Shown here: positions 10,159 through 23,260 of the stretch, piece by piece
Layout of the letters: the number at the start of each line of letters is the position of its first letter
Position numbering within the stretch: the first letter of the stretch is position 1
Assembly: GCA_944548615.1 (NCBI GenBank)
Contig: OX155955.1
Coordinates: forward strand, 4,918,517 to 4,982,516
DNA from: Micropterix aruncella
Lineage: Eukaryota; Arthropoda; Insecta; Lepidoptera; Micropterigidae
Direction of reading: 5' to 3'
DNA: 64,000 bases
Translations under genes and position numbers: made by a program
Notes under the pieces: model-generated
Database searches by the model: none
What the model saw: the letters and a program-made list of their open reading frames with translations, nothing else
Told to the model about the DNA's origin: nothing

Positions 10159-11150
10159 GTGAGTTTAGTAACGCTATATAATATGGTCGTCTTCTTTAAC
10201 TAAATTTAGGAGTGATGGTCCCTTAGTGGATCATATCCCACTCAAAACCCTATTTTGAGAATTGGGATATAGTGAATTGTTTGTTCTCGCAGTGTATCGA
10301 GAAATTGGGTGCTTCATTTTCACAAAATCAGTAATGATTTATGAATATAACTTATATGACGTATATTCCTGGAAAGATTCCCACTTCCCAGCAATATACC
10401 CCATTATATTTATGACTTATATTGCTGGATAGGTTCCTTCCAATACATTTATTGGACTGTATTTTTTTCTTCATTTCTTTCACGTCCACCTACTCAGCAT
10501 CCTCTTAAGTTGTTTCTCGATTGTAAAGTTTCTTCTCCTAATGAGCCTAAATATTAATCAAATTACGGCCCAGTGACATGCAAAATGTACTTTCTGCGAG
10601 AGTGATATTAGTATTCTGATAAAAATGATTCTGCTATAAATTATATTATATGGATACGATAGCCAAAGAGCCAATATGTACGATGTAAACAAGCTTTTAT
10701 TCGGAATATGTTCTATGTAGCGAGAAATCCACGGACTTTTGCACAGAATGGAAAATCGTTCAGTAAGCAATGTGCGCAGGTTGCCGAGGTCGAAAACTTG
10801 GATTTTGCATCTCAGCACATAATATACAAGAAAACAAAATTAAACTAACTACCCTCACTTGATGCAACTTATGATGTACTATGTTACTGGACTGCAGACC
10901 CTGCCTAAAAGGTCATATTTTATTTTAAGTTAGTAAAATTTTAAAATGAAATAAACAAAAAAAAATTAAATGGTCTGATTGTATATAATTCCAATGTAAG
11001 TTGTTTATCTTTTGATGTTTTTTTTCTCTATTACTAAAACTGCTGCTAAATAAATATATAATGTATAATAACGGAGATACTGTGCACATATAGTTAACGA
11101 TCAATAGCGTAAATATTTAATAAATCATAGTTTTATTTTTATCTTTTTAT
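10159..11150. other. Intronic stretch, no gene or named repeat seen
   Basis: A+T-rich sequence following kuz exon 2. Only short spurious frames occur. Confidence 0.6.
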
Positions 11151-11154
11151 GATT

Positions 11155-11345
11155 CTTCTTCTCCGGCGTTCCCTCATTACTGAGGATCGTGGCCACTAGA
11201 CAACAGTTTGCCTACGAGGCTCCTCCACTTCGACCTGTCTTCTGCATGGCGGGTCACAGATTGTATTGACCCTTTTGTAACTTCTTTGATGAGGTGGTTC
11301 TATTTGGCCGGTGATGTGCCTCTGCTTCTTCTTCCACGAAGCACT
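11155..11345 (-). pseudogene. RTE-like LINE 3' end fragment
   Basis: On the minus strand the sequence ends with TGGCCACGATCCTCAGTAATGAGG-type text followed by GAAGAAGAAG, a recurrent 3' terminus of insect RTE-class LINEs. The upstream coding remnant is basic and broken by stops. Assignment is from pattern recollection only. Confidence 0.5.
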
Positions 11346-11389
11346 CTGTTTGTTTACAAAATAAAATAAAAAAATAAAATAGTCAATGG

Positions 11390-12500
11390 CCCAACGAATG
11401 CTCCCCATAATTTGCCTTTTACCCGACAGCAATTGCCGTCAATGTGCCAATTTCATATTATTCGTCGTCGGTGCATTAGTATTCCGGCGGAGTGTAGCCT
11501 GCTATACTTACTGCCTGTACCAGCAGCGCGTTGTGTGCAGTTGCCATTATGCAAAGCGCCCGCCATTATCGTCAACAATAACACTGAATATTCATTCAGA
11601 TTCAGTCTGGACGGGGAGAGCGACCGCTTTCAGGTATTTCTTTCGGGTTAGCAGCTTTTCCCGGCTGCACTCCCCTCGCTTCCTGAATTCCCAGGCCGCA
11701 GTTTTGCATCTATTACCACTTTAATGACGATTCCACCCCTTTGAGGTTTTCCGCCGGAGATAAAACTATAATGAATATCTCGCTAGTGTGAAGGAAGCTC
11801 CGCAGATATAGGATTCAACACTGACGTAAAGATGAACGGAGACTGCATCTCTCAATTTTCTCATTACATTTGTAAGAAAGGTCGTTTTCTACGTCAGCAA
11901 TCTCCATATGATTTCAGTGAATTTCCTATCGCCAACTTGTTAAGCAAAAATATATTGCAAGTAACAACTAATATTAAAAATCAGCTGGGTCACCCCAAAA
12001 CTTTCCCAGCATGTAGCTAATGAGTTATGGAAGGATTTGAGTATGACGTCAATTTTTCACAGGAGGAATTCACACTGTACGGCGGTGAACGTCTAATTTA
12101 TCGAGACTCAACGACGTGAATCCGTTCGTCGGCGATGATAATGCAACGCAAGATACGTTCGATTCAATCGTTTTTACGCAAATATTTCTGCCTAACAAGG
12201 TACCTGTGTACCAAATGTCTTCTTTTTCTCCTTTTTTCTTTTGGTTATCCACGCAATGAGAGTGATTTCGGCCAGGTAGTTACTTATTTTTCAATTAAGA
12301 ACTTGATTGCTAGTGGGACATCACCGAAACCAACATAAACAAAACTTACAATGGAGAATGGAATATTGTTACTAAAGGGAAATGTGTTTGAGGGAGATAA
12401 ATTTACAGAGGATTTTAAGGACTTTTGGAGAGTTAAGGGAGAGGATGGTCTACACACAGTGAGAGCTGAATTTTGAGTGCTGTAAGGTCCGAGACGAAAT
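11390..12500. other. Intronic region with GC-rich island, no gene
   Basis: 11390-11760 is GC-richer than its flanks and open in more than one frame, with no recognisable protein. It may be unique intronic DNA with regulatory content, which is speculative. 11830-12500 shows nothing I can assign. Confidence 0.4.
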
Positions 12501-12509
12501 AGGATGGTT

Positions 12510-13130
12510 TACCAAATGTCAACTATATAAGTCAAATATATCGGGATTGCAATATTAGATCGCCCCCTGGTGGTACGATTTCAACCACAACCTTTTCAAC
12601 TCTTGCCATGAACAAATAATGCCTGCATACCAAATTTCAGCTCATTCCGATTAAGCGTTTGGGCACTATCGTGGATGAATACATACACATAGACAGACAG
12701 ACAGATTATATATGAGATAATACAACCAAAATTGCACAACGTGATTTCGGCCTAACTAGGCATCTGTGTAACCAAACTTCAAGTCTCTAAATTCAATATT
12801 TCGAGATTGAAATATGACTAGTGTGCCTCCTGGTGGACCGATTTCAGCCACAACCCTTTTAACTGTTGTTATGATTTCTGACCAAATAATTTCAGCTCAA
12901 CCGGATTAAGCGTTTGGGCGCTATCGATACACACAAACAGATAGACAGACACACAGACAGACTTCCATCTGTAAATAGTCTAAATCGTCTCAGGGTGGCT
13001 CAAAATAGATATTTCCCTCTTCATCTCGAAGAAAATACCGCATTCACAATACCATCCTTTCTCATCGGTTGGTCGTCCGGGAAAGTTATATACTTGGAGC
13101 ACTTAACGACGTCTGTTAAAAATATGTATA
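12510..13130 (+). repeat. Dispersed repeat family Y, two tandem copies
   Basis: Two related units (about 12510-12710 and 12740-13130) share CCAAATTTCAGCTCA, GATTAAGCGTTTGGGC, CCYCCTGGTGG and a terminal CAGACAGACAGA microsatellite. The longer unit continues into CTTCATCTCGAAGAAAATAC. A third copy lies at 14440-14930. The units are non-coding and the class is uncertain. Confidence 0.75.
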
Positions 13131-13628
13131 ATAAACAAGGCCACTCAGCAACCGGTGCCACATTTAGGAAATCGAGGGCAGTAGGTTTCCGCGAATTCCT
13201 GGCACATAAAGGTGGCCTTCATTATTATTCGGGGCGCGCGCCCGGAATAGCCAGGATATGCTACCCGATAATCCGACATGCTTAATGGATTCTATATATA
13301 ATTCAAGGAGTTGCCGAACTTTATAGGTTATCGAGAGATGCGCTCAGTATGTCATATCGATTCCCCACCGAGGAAATGGTTTAGCGTGAGTTATTGATGA
13401 GACGTTTCTGCGGTGAGGCTGAATCTAGCGGTGTGTTTTGATAGGATTGAGGATATTATCAAAATTTGATTCGACGTCCTTACATATTTTATAATGCATC
13501 TTCGTGAATTACCTTTTTTATACGTTCGCGAAAGTAATATCGTATGAACACATATTTTGCCAGTCGCAGAAACGTAGCCTGCATATAACGGGTGCGGCAA
13601 CTTTTAGTTCGTTTTGATTAAAAAAACG

Positions 13629-13667
13629 TTCGGGACGGTGTGCGCACGGTGCGCACACCGTCCCGAA
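13629..13667. repeat. Perfect 19-bp inverted repeat, 1-nt spacer
   Basis: TTCGGGACGGTGTGCGCAC (13629-13647) is followed after one base by its exact reverse complement (13649-13667). It abuts the left edge of the GC-rich repeat starting at about 13668. Confidence 0.93.
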
Positions 13668-14130
13668 GGTTGACTCCTAAAGAAAACTGGCCCGCAGGCC
13701 AGAGTCCTACCCGGGCTTGCACTTCTGCGTGGAGCCATGAGTTTGACCGACCCTAAACACATGGGTCTTAGTGGCCAAACTGCAACAGGGCCCATTAGCT
13801 CTCCAGAGTGTGAAAATAGCAGACATAAGCAGCAGTGGTCGCGGAGGACACGCGCGAAGGCGCGGCAGCGCGAGTGGGAGTTAGTTGCATGCGCCCCGAG
13901 TAATCCACGTCTCGTGGCGTCGCCGCGACGCGACGCGCTTTCCCTGCACAGGGAAATTTACGACATTTTACGGTCGCTGGTCTGTCGCTACCTGCTCGTT
14001 AAATTTTCACATCCACTGAGGGATTTGGACGTGGTACCGCAGCGCGACGGAGAAGACGCGCGTGACAATCCACCCTGGTTCCGTACAAACGTGACCTTAT
14101 TAGTTAGAAGTCCCTGTCTCTGTATTTGAC
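13668..14130 (+). repeat. GC-rich dispersed repeat family Z, B-part
   Basis: Starts near GTTGACTCCTAAAG and carries CCAGAGTCCTACCCGGGCTTG, a GCGTGGAG motif and a short frame beginning MSLTDPKHMGLSGQTATGPI. The reverse complement of 63575-63900 has the same DNA motifs and a matching frame beginning MSVTNSDQMGLRGQISKGPL, so this is a repeated unit. The frame conservation may mean a decayed transposon protein, unidentified. It is open for 130 codons here but diverges after about 25 residues. Confidence 0.65.
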
Positions 14131-14439
14131 CGTCGTTTACCAACGAATGTTGGTAAGCTATCGACATTGGCATAGTAAAAAAAATATATCCGTTGTATCA
14201 CCCAAGATTTTCCCGGCAAGTTGCCATGGACTTAGTTTATCTGAACATTAATTTTATAAATAAAGTCGATGAGCAGTTACCAAAAATTCCGATAATATGC
14301 GACGCAACGCGATGAAAACTTTAATTTCGAACGTTCGTCATCTCATTCAATTTAAAAATCAAATTACAAATGCGGGTCGCCGTGAGCCTTCGAATTCGAA
14401 TTTCGAACGATCCACGCATATTTAATTATTGTTTAGCGG

Positions 14440-14930
14440 CGGATAAATATTTGTGTCGCTTGTATATGAGATATTCCAACCAAAATGTCACCATTCCATT
14501 TGTATACGAGATATTTCAATACAATATGATTTCGGACCAACAAGGCACCTATGTACCGAATTTCAAGTCTCTAAATCTAATATTTGGAGATTGAAGTATG
14601 ACTAGCGCGCCCTCTGGTGAGTCGATTTCAATCACAATCTTTTCAACTCTTGCCATGACCAAATGATGCCTGCATGCCAAATTTCAGCACAATCGGATGA
14701 ATCGTTTGGAAGCTATCGTGGAGGAATACACACACACACACACAAACGGACTTCAGTCTGGAAATGGCCCTACTCGTTTCGGGGGGGTCATAATGTACAT
14801 ATCTGTCTTCATCTCGAAAAAAATGATTGCGCGTTATCTAATTACAATAATCTACCTCCTTGTCGGTTGGTGGGCCGGTGAAGTAACATCTTGCGGTGTC
14901 AACTACAACGGGCGAGCCCGTCACCACAGG
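14440..14930 (+). repeat. Dispersed repeat family Y, third copy
   Basis: Same motif order as 12740-13130, including GCCCTCTGGTGAGTCGATTT, CCAAATTTCAGCACAATCGG, a (CA)n tract and CTTCATCTCGAAAAAAATG. Family Z begins where this copy ends. Confidence 0.75.
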
Positions 14931-14934
14931 ACGT

Positions 14935-15160
14935 TTTAACGATTAGTCGTTCTATCGCCCTGCAGTGAACGTAGAGACTTTGGACAGTACATTCTACGTC
15001 CAGCTACGTCACAACCCGTGAGAGTCCAACGCCTTACCGCGAGTAAGCCAGGAGTAAACCCGGCGGGCTCGAGAACTCGCGCCCTCACTTCCAATTGTGA
15101 CCAGATTTCTCCGGTCTCTCGATTGGTGAAGTAACAGTAGGACTCCATCGTAATCTCTGT
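14935..15160 (-). repeat. GC-rich dispersed repeat family Z, A-part
   Basis: CCCGTGAGAGTCCAACGCCT, then CGAGAACTCGCGCCCTCACT, then a GACCAGATTTCTCCGG segment match 63408-63530 in the same orientation and the reverse complements of 55200-55450 and 60820-61080. Confidence 0.75.
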
Positions 15161-15353
15161 GCTAGAGCACCAAGTACTTAGATTCTCGCTAATCTCGCCA
15201 ACCGTCAGACAATGCTGCCACGCGCTCTCGTACGCACATATGTCGCCTACCTCCCGCTAGTCTAGATTTACAATAATGGCTCCGAAATTAACATTAGAAA
15301 GGAAATCTATAATCGCTAATGCGTATATATGTTTTATTTTGAGTAATTATAAT

Positions 15354-15644
15354 GGGCTCGATTGCGTTTCTTCGTGAACTAAAATCGGAAATTAATCCGT
15401 GTGAATGAGACAGGGCAATACGCTAGAGTGGAGTGTGAGATGAGAGGTTGTCACTTTTTCGCATTAAAACTGCCCGCCAAGGTTAACCGCATGAAATATT
15501 CTGGAATTTATTCGGACGAGTATAAGTTCGGCAGGTAGTATTTATCGACGATCGTTCGTTTCATATTCCACTTTAACGCATTGCTCTGTCTCGTTCGCTT
15601 GGACTAATTTTAGTATTAGTTCACAAAGAAACGCAATCGGGCCC
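15354..15644. mobile_element. Foldback MITE, copy 1 (291 bp)
   Basis: The ends GGGCTCGATTGCGTTTCTTC and, reverse-complemented, GGGCCCGATTGCGTTTCTTT begin long imperfect terminal inverted repeats that extend through a GAGACAGRGCAATACG segment. AAT flanks both sides, a possible 3-bp duplication. The sister copy is at 38136-38454. A 3-bp duplication with GGGCC termini recalls PIF/Harbinger MITEs, but the target is not the usual TWA. Confidence 0.85.
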
Positions 15645-15660
15645 AATATATGATTTATTT

Positions 15661-16700
15661 AGCCCTACTTGCTTAATTTTCCTATTACCAATAAATATAT
15701 ATCAATAGATCGACTGTTTTTTTTAAGCATGTTTCTCTTTTTCGGTAGTTTGTAAAGTACCTACTTATACCTAATAAAATATAGATATAACGCTTCTTAC
15801 AAGTGATGAATATTGTGTCACACGGCGTCAATACTAACTCATATATTCTGTTAAGGATACTTTTGGGAATAACTGTATCTTTGTCTATAAACCAAAAATA
15901 CGTAATAATTATATTGCCTATTTTTTTTTTATATTTATTTATTTTGAGTTGAGTTGAAGAAAAAGTATCGTATATTCCATATTAAAAATGAAATCTTTTT
16001 TATTGTGACGTCTAAATTAATAAAATATTTTTTTTAATCACCAGCGTATACTAAAGATGAAGATGTGATTTCAATTTTGTTTTGAATATTTTTTGTGATA
16101 TCCAATTAGTTGTCAGATATATTAGTGCACGAAATTAACTCCCAAGCATAGTCGAAGAAAAGGAGATAAATTTGAGGCCCATTTACTTCTTTGTACATTC
16201 CAAGCTAAAACGTTAAAAAAACTAAAAGTTACGCATATTGCCAATGATGGCATTCAATGTAATTTCTCCATACAAAGTTTACTTTAAACAATTAAAAAAA
16301 ATACATTTCATCTCTAAACCGTTCAGCATACATTTTTGAAGACTGGAGCCTTAGAAATTCAAGATTTTCCGTAGACACCCTTTAGTTGTTATTGCAACTG
16401 TCCCTGGAGGCGAATGGAATACGGAATCTGCGTTTGACAGTGTGCTTTCAAAATTAGTACACGTCGCAGCGTATCGTTAGAACAGCGAGAGGTGGCAGGG
16501 GTGGAAATGGCCGGGGATCACGGCGTGCGGCTGACATGGCGTGATTTATGGGATACCTCGGCTTGATAACCGGCGTATCGCTTTTCAGAGCAGCGATAAT
16601 AGGGAGATTCATTGAGGCCTAATGCGATACTATTGTTGAAGTGATGAATCGAGTGAGGAACAAGAACAATAATTAAAAAATAATAAATTAATTGTTTTTA
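15661..16700. other. Intronic stretch, no gene seen
   Basis: Mostly A+T-rich, with a short GC-richer block at 16430-16640. I recognise no coding region or repeat family here. Confidence 0.55.
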
Positions 16701-16708
16701 AAAAAACA

Positions 16709-17080
16709 CTAAAAACACGCTTTTATAAATGCACGTAAAAACCAAATACGATATTCCATCAAGGAATGCCAGTGCCTATCTTCCGGCTTCATCATCAGAC
16801 CTTGAAACCTAATCGTGGTCAAAGTTCATTCCAAGACTTTTCTAACAGGTCCAAACACAGCTATGATATGCTACGATGTTCCATCATGAAGTTCCAGTTC
16901 ATATCTTCCGACTCCATCATCAGATCAGTTCGACAGTACCATATTATTGTATTGTCATCAGAACTCCATACAGCTGCCAATTTTCATGACTCTACGATCC
17001 TTGGAAGATGGTTAAATTAATTACCTTAGATTCCATTACATAGTTAGTTACATACAGGTCGACCTAATAAAAGCGTGCTA
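16709..17080 (+). mobile_element. Non-autonomous DNA element W, single internal unit
   Basis: The left end AAAACACGCTTTTATAAATG and the reverse complement of the right end GCACGCTTTTATTAGGTCG are inverted. The interior CATCAAGGAATGCCAGTGCC ... CCAAGACTTTTCTAACAGG ... is nearly identical to 59640-59970. This copy carries one complete 120-bp unit and the terminal variant, whereas the copy at 59403-59973 carries three units. Nothing assignable lies between 17081 and 17480. Confidence 0.8.
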
Positions 17081-17479
17081 AAAACACGAGTACCGTTATA
17101 AAAAGGGAACTAAAAGCAGTCGGTGGACAAAACTGTTCCCAACAGCAATAAAAATTCATACCACTAAAAATACATTACAAAACTTTTACCTACATACGTA
17201 GTTAGGATGTGAATCGCCTTTCCTCCTTTGGATAAGTGATGCATTGACGTTGACGGTGTCATGTCAAATATTCTCCATAATCTTGTCCGTCCTAAGTAAT
17301 ACCGTCTTGTAACTTTATCATTCACTTTTTGTAGCGGCAGTCGTGTTTTTTATTTTTTGAATTATTAGATTTTTATTTACAATATATTTTTACAGTTGTA
17401 TTTATAATTATGAGAAACCATTTGTTCGCGCTGTACGCACATTTTTTTTAGAGAATAACGTTGTTGAAATACTCCAATA

Positions 17480-17760
17480 CTCGTTGAAACAAAATTGAAT
17501 TTACGAATGCTTCGTTACGGCCCCGTTGATGCGTGTTATCTCTATAAACGTCCAGTGCTTATAGACGATCACGCATTCCGTGAGTTAGTCGACGAGCTTT
17601 GTACAAGGCCCATCACGTTTTCCGTTACGCAATTTCATTTTAGCGGGGCTTCACGCGAGCCGGACCCATTAATCCGGCTTTCTGAACGTGGCGTCGCACA
17701 GCTTTACGGCCTGTGGCAAGTACATATCTCGTGACGATCGCGCGCCATTTGTGAAGCTTT
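17480..17760. other. GC-rich intronic island
   Basis: A CpG-containing block in A+T-rich surroundings, open for 79 codons on the + strand from 17495 with no recognisable protein. Possible conserved regulatory DNA or old repeat. Undecided. Confidence 0.3.
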
Positions 17761-18159
17761 AGCAAGTAATATAACGGTTTTTTATAAAATGCATATATAT
17801 TATATGATATATTGATACCTATATATTTTCTGAATGTACTCAAGCAGACATCTGATTTGATACTAGACACGATCAGCCTTAGAAATAAACGCATTTTAAA
17901 TTTAAACAACGTATATAACGGCGGTTTACAAAATTATGTGAGAAATAAACGTCGTTTGGGCTTAATCGAGTGTTGACCAGCTGTTAAACAGAGCTTGGCA
18001 ATGTATGGCGCTTTTAATGCCCTTAACCACCAGACAGTCCTAGTATTATCGACCCGTAAAAAGGCTGACGCTCAAAAAGCAGCTGATATTGACCCGAAGT
18101 AAATGACAAATTATTGTGCATTTTATTTTTCATAACATTTCTCCGTTACGCCGTTAAGA

Positions 18160-18770
18160 CTACTACCGTCAACAAGGCACAGACGCACTTCTCCTAGTTC
18201 GTGTCCCGAGGCACAGAGGAAAGATAGTACGGCTAATTAAACGGAACAAAAGCCAGCGCGAACAACGCGACTGCTACCTCGCAATTAGCGGAATGTTTTG
18301 CAACCGAACTTTACTTTGCAGTTCCCACTACTGTTGTTATTTTAGTGGCTGTTTTCATAAGCGAACGGCGCAGGCGGGGTATTATTCTGTAACCAGAAAC
18401 CGGGGGGTGGAATAGCCGCTAAAGCCCCGTTCTGATTGAGTTACGACACCGCGAGTTACAAGAGATTATCAGTTTCTGTGCCCTGCCGTGTATGTTTCGC
18501 GAGTCGGAAGGCTTTGAGCATAAGCCATCCTATTCATTTTGGGCTATGTCAAGTGCAAGTTTTGCTCGGGCGCTGTGGGCTCCGTGCCCTATTAAAAAAG
18601 GGATTTTTGCCATAAAACATTCAGGTCGTGCGGAGCTGCTCAAAAGGCCAAAAAGCATTCCACAGGCCAAAAAGCATTCCACTTCAAGACCGTTCTCAAT
18701 ATTTGAGAGCTTTAGACTAGATTCTGGAGGTCGATTCGGTCTTTGAGCAGTCATCTTCCTGAAAGTCTCG
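18160..18770. other. GC-rich intronic island with homeodomain-core motifs
   Basis: Contains GGCTAATTAAAC and CTCGCAATTAGCGG (TAAT cores), plus a 19-bp direct repeat GGCCAAAAAGCATTCCACA-like near 18646-18685. Open frames occur on both strands without homology. An enhancer-like reading is speculative. Confidence 0.3.
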
Positions 18771-20600
18771 GATGCACAACTCTCCGTCCAGATGAACTCT
18801 TTACTCCCACTCTTATTTCATAAGATGGCCATTATTATAGAAAGTAGTATCAAATATCCACAAAAACCACGAGTACAAACTAAATAAATACCATCACCTT
18901 GCAAATGCTATAACCCGGAACGGCTTCACTGTTTACCTGTAAGCGGTGCAAGTTAGCACTTGTGGCCAGTCAGACAAATATCTGTTTCATCCCATTGAAG
19001 ATCTTGGTCCCTCTAGGAAAATAATCAACTTCTTCCTAGAAAATAATTTAAAACCACGATCTTCTACATCCCAAATTTTATGGCTTCGAATGGGATGTGA
19101 ATGGAAAACGTAATGTGAACACTTGCTTGCGGTAAAACAGCTGTCCTTAACCTGACACAGTCGGTCGTTAGTCCGGATTCCAGAAGTGTAATAACAATAT
19201 TATGATGGGTCTGACTCCCAGGTAGAGAATTTCATAGCAGCTCGGCTTTGTATTTTCAAACGCGTTTTTATCGATATTTATCTGAGTATTCCACATAAGA
19301 TACATAAGGTTTTTTAAGAAAACTTTAGGCACGAAAAACTTTAGACGTTTATTCAACTAATTTAATGACATTGTTTTGTAGTTGAAACATTTCTAATTAT
19401 ACCTATTATTTTGATTTTGCGATGTGATATTTAGGTCGGCACTCCTTCGTAAAATGAGGTATGAAAAAAATCCACAGCGCTTTGACATTAGCGAAATGAG
19501 CCATTTCTAAAACGTGCAGATGTGTTACTTCTCCATAATGTTGAATTTATTTTTTTATAAAAACTTTTATGCAAGTATATAAAAATCAGAATGAAATTGG
19601 AAAAATAAAACTTGGTAAAAAATCAATTGTTGAGAAACTGAAAAAAAAACAACCATTACATTTCGTAAATATTATAATATAAATTTATGACTTTTTTTTT
19701 AATCCAAAATAGAATTACCAAATCCACAACATGCTAAACTATGTTAAAAATGTCAAGCAACTAAAAAAATCAGCCAATTAATTATCTAAATATTAAAAAG
19801 GCAATTAAAATGAGAATTTAAAAATATCCCAAACAGAAATACCAAATCCTCGACAAGAGGTCAAAAAAAATATAATAGATAGAAAAATCTAATAATCTCG
19901 CCAAAAAAAATCAAAGGGTATAAGAAAACAATATTCCCAAATCATGTAACAAAATCGGTACAGAAACTATCAGTAATATAAAATATTGAAAATAAGGTTA
20001 ACAAGGACATACTTGTGTACAAGCACAAACATTGTTAGAACAAACAACACAAAATTGCATGTTTTGACTCCTATTGCCATTTGTGCATGTCTGTAAATTG
20101 ATCAAAAATAGGTACTTAAAAATGTGGGGTTTCTGTTTTTCTTCTGAATCTACTAGTTGAGTAAATCTACTGCTTAAGTGCACCCTGGAATAGTTTCCTC
20201 TTTTAGAATATTGGCAGGTTCTTCGTCACCTCGGATTGTGGGCGACTTGAAAGTTTTCAGGTTGCTTACCCTCAAAGAGGCGAATCGCTTTTGAGCTTCA
20301 GCAGTCCGTTTGACTTTCGCCCCCAACTATTTTCCGACGACGAAAGGCGCGCCAACCTCTAAACGGGTTGAAAAGTCTCGAGCGTGATTTCGCTGCTACT
20401 GAATTCAATACGAGACGCTCTGCTTCGAGTAGGTGAAGTTATGTACGTCCTAAATGCGTCAGCATCATCATCATGGGAGTAAAAGGGCGGATAAACATTG
20501 TCAGCGAGTCCGTTTTTACAATCTTTTATTTTCCTTACAATGGATGTTAGTTTGTTTAGGTCAAATCTTGCAAGATGAATTAGAGCCACTTCCTCTTATC
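18771..20600. other. Intronic stretch, no gene seen
   Basis: 19560-19980 is extremely A-rich with short A-runs, resembling LINE 3'UTR sequence elsewhere in the window but without a tail. No coding region is supported. Confidence 0.5.
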
Positions 20601-20624
20601 CTATGAAGTTGAATTTTTACACGT

Positions 20625-21060
20625 TGGTTCAGTTTCGATGACAATGCATTTTTGTGGTGAGCAGACCTCAATTCACAACCACGATTGGCTCCTGACGAGG
20701 TTACTCTTCCACGGTCAACAGCACAAACACACAATTTTGTATACGCATTCAATTACGATAGCCCGTTTTAAATTTCACCGCGACAGGGCTGCTGCACCCA
20801 GGGTTGGCTCCCGACGAGGGGACACCTTAACGGTCAACAGCACAGAAACGTTTTTTTTATACGCGTCGAATTATGATAGCCCTTACTAAGTTTCGCTGCC
20901 TAAGTTTCACAGCGACAGGGCTGCTGCACCCAGCGTTGGCTTCCATGGAGGGTACTCCCCAACGGTCAACGGCACCGAAACGAAATTTTGTTTAGTGAAT
21001 TAAAAAACATTATGATTCATTCATGGCTGCTGCACCAAAGGTTGGCTCGGGACAGAGCAT
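20625..21060 (+). repeat. Minisatellite, about four ~110-bp diverged units
   Basis: Repeated phrases CAGGGCTGCTGCACCCAG, GTTGGCTCCCGACGAGG and AACGGTCAACAGCAC followed by TATACGC..AATTAYGATAGCCC recur at about 20685, 20795, 20920 and, partly, 21028. Unit spacing is about 90-120 bp. The frame is not preserved. Confidence 0.85.
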
Positions 21061-21164
21061 TTTAATAAAAGCTTATTTTTTAAAATATGTTTTTACTGTT
21101 AACTTATTTAGGCTAACTTTCAGTGAGGATCTCGGCCAGTTTTAAAACTTATATAGAACAATAG

Positions 21165-22470
21165 ATTGCTCAATGCCGTACTACTTTTTGGCAGCTAGGA
21201 TTTTAATACAAAACAACGTGTATAATTTTAAACGTCATAATTTTATAATTTCAACGTCATACATTTTATAATTTCAACGTCATAAATTTATGTCATAATT
21301 TTAAACATTGGTTTATTTTTTTCCTATGTTCAGTAATCCAATAAATGGTGTTTCCTATGGTATCATCATATCTGAAAATAAAATAATAATACAATAACAA
21401 AATTACTTTTAAGTTTTAGCTCATCATTTTAATATTGGATTGGCCTAGTTAGGATGGCTTTGTATTTAAAACAAATGCACCTTTATAGATTTTATATAGA
21501 GAATTTTATATTACTTACATAAAGATGTCAAATTTTAATTTTGCAGACAGGTTTCAATACATAATAATTACGTTTCAATTGATAATAATTTCAATGCATA
21601 ATAACTTTGAAGTTCCAATAAACTAATAGATAGCATTCCATCTCTCCGTATTATATCTGTGATGTAATCAACCGATATAAATATGCGATAGATGGCACTA
21701 ATAATTTAATGTTGTTATTGTTGGTTATATTGGGTTTTTATATCAGCCAGTCCTCTATAAAAACTATTAATTATTATCTAATTACTTACATTAGGTAGAA
21801 GCATTTATTATATAGGCTATAGGGTATAAGATTTCTCAATGCCGTCCTATAATATTTTAGCAGATAGGATTTTACTACGAAACGCAACGTGAAGATGGCA
21901 CTCATAGTTCCAAACATTGAATAATCTTCCCTTATATTACCGTATCCCCAATAGATACCGTTCTAAACAAGGATATGCGGTATCTTATATCAATGGTAGA
22001 TAATAATATAACAACAAACGAATTTATAAATCATAGCTCCTTATTATTTTAATATTATTTGCATAAATATGATATTTTTTTATTTGGTAGACCGGTTTCA
22101 AAACGTAATAATTTCGCGCTTTGAAATTTAAATAGACTAATAGGTGGGATTCTAATCTCTCCGTATTATTTCTGTGATGTAATTAGGCCTATATAAAAAT
22201 GCAATAGTTGACACTAATAATTGAATGTTATTTCTGAGTTATTATTGAGATATTGAGTTAATTATTGAGTTATTGAATTAAAAATTGGTTAAATTATTGA
22301 GTTTTTATAATCAATCAGTGCTTTATAAAAAAAAAACATTATCAATGTTATTATAGTTGGCCAAATAAATTACTATTAGTTTCGCCAGACCGACCCTGCT
22401 ATCAGAGCCATCTGTATTTCGCCGGCGTAGATGCTATGGCATTGAGCAATTAAATACCCTATATAATAAA
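21165..22470 (+). repeat. Diverged tandem duplication, ~650-bp units
   Basis: The block GCTCAATGCCGTACTA ... GCAGCTAGGATTTTAATAC recurs as CTCAATGCCGTCCTATAATA ... GCAGATAGGATTTTACTAC at 21835. The block ATCTCTCCGTATTATATCTG with its downstream TTTTTATATCAGCCAGT recurs at 22160 and following. Order is conserved, so this is one old duplication. A piece of the pattern (ATGCTATGGCATTGAGCAA) closes the second unit. Confidence 0.7.
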
Positions 22471-22914
22471 TTCTTTTACGTACCTTGCACGAAGTCAAAA
22501 ATTAGAAAATATTTTTTAATTCTCTTTTGTAGCGCAAAAGAGGCGAAACGGACAAACAAGACTACTTAAAGCTTATGAAGAAAATACTATTATAAACTAT
22601 CAAGCGTCCTATTTGTGCGCTGTTTTGGGCAGCATCAGGTTTGTCCAAGTGACCTCGAGCGGTGACAGTCTAGTGGAAGGAGTAGTCGTTGCAAAACTGT
22701 AAGCATGGAGCGAGGGAGCTCCGCCCTTGCCAGTGCCCTCGCCGTTTGAGTAGGACTGCTGGGCAGTGGGGTAACTTGATCAATACATCTTACGGTACCT
22801 ACGTATACATCCCAAAGTTCTTGCGACGTACTTCAGGATAACAACACAATATCGTTATTATATCCTGAGGTGGCGAGTTCGCCCGCAGCATCGACAATCG
22901 ATATATTTGCCCCA

Positions 22915-23260
22915 GTTTTTTTATTTTTTATTAATTCAATAAAAATGCTTTTGCACAACAATGATTTTGCGTCACTTAACTAGGCAACTCCTGTTCCAAG
23001 GAAGCCACTAATTTTAAGTAATAGTAGTTTAATATGTAATTAATTATATGTAAAGATGTTTTTAAAAATAATAATGGTTTCATTATCTTAAATCTATATA
23101 CAAAATTGATATACTAAAATAGTGTACGAATTATATATTGAATAGTCAGAAAAGAAAAATATCATCTAAACTAAAAGAAAACTTAAAAAGTCATATTATT
23201 AATTAAAAATAAAATTAGTGTGAAAAATCAATTCAAATAAAAATATTACGTAAGTACCAA
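22915..23260 (-). repeat. CR1-like LINE 3'UTR remnant
   Basis: ACTTAACTAGGCAACTCCTG and TTCCAAGGAAGCCACTA match the 3'UTR of the intact LINE (49115-49150), followed by the same kind of A-rich leader. The 3' end is at the low coordinate. Confidence 0.65.

Noticed and set aside
13737..14129. 130-codon frame as a host gene
   Set aside because: Its start matches a second copy at 63575-63808, so it is part of a dispersed repeat rather than a single-copy gene.
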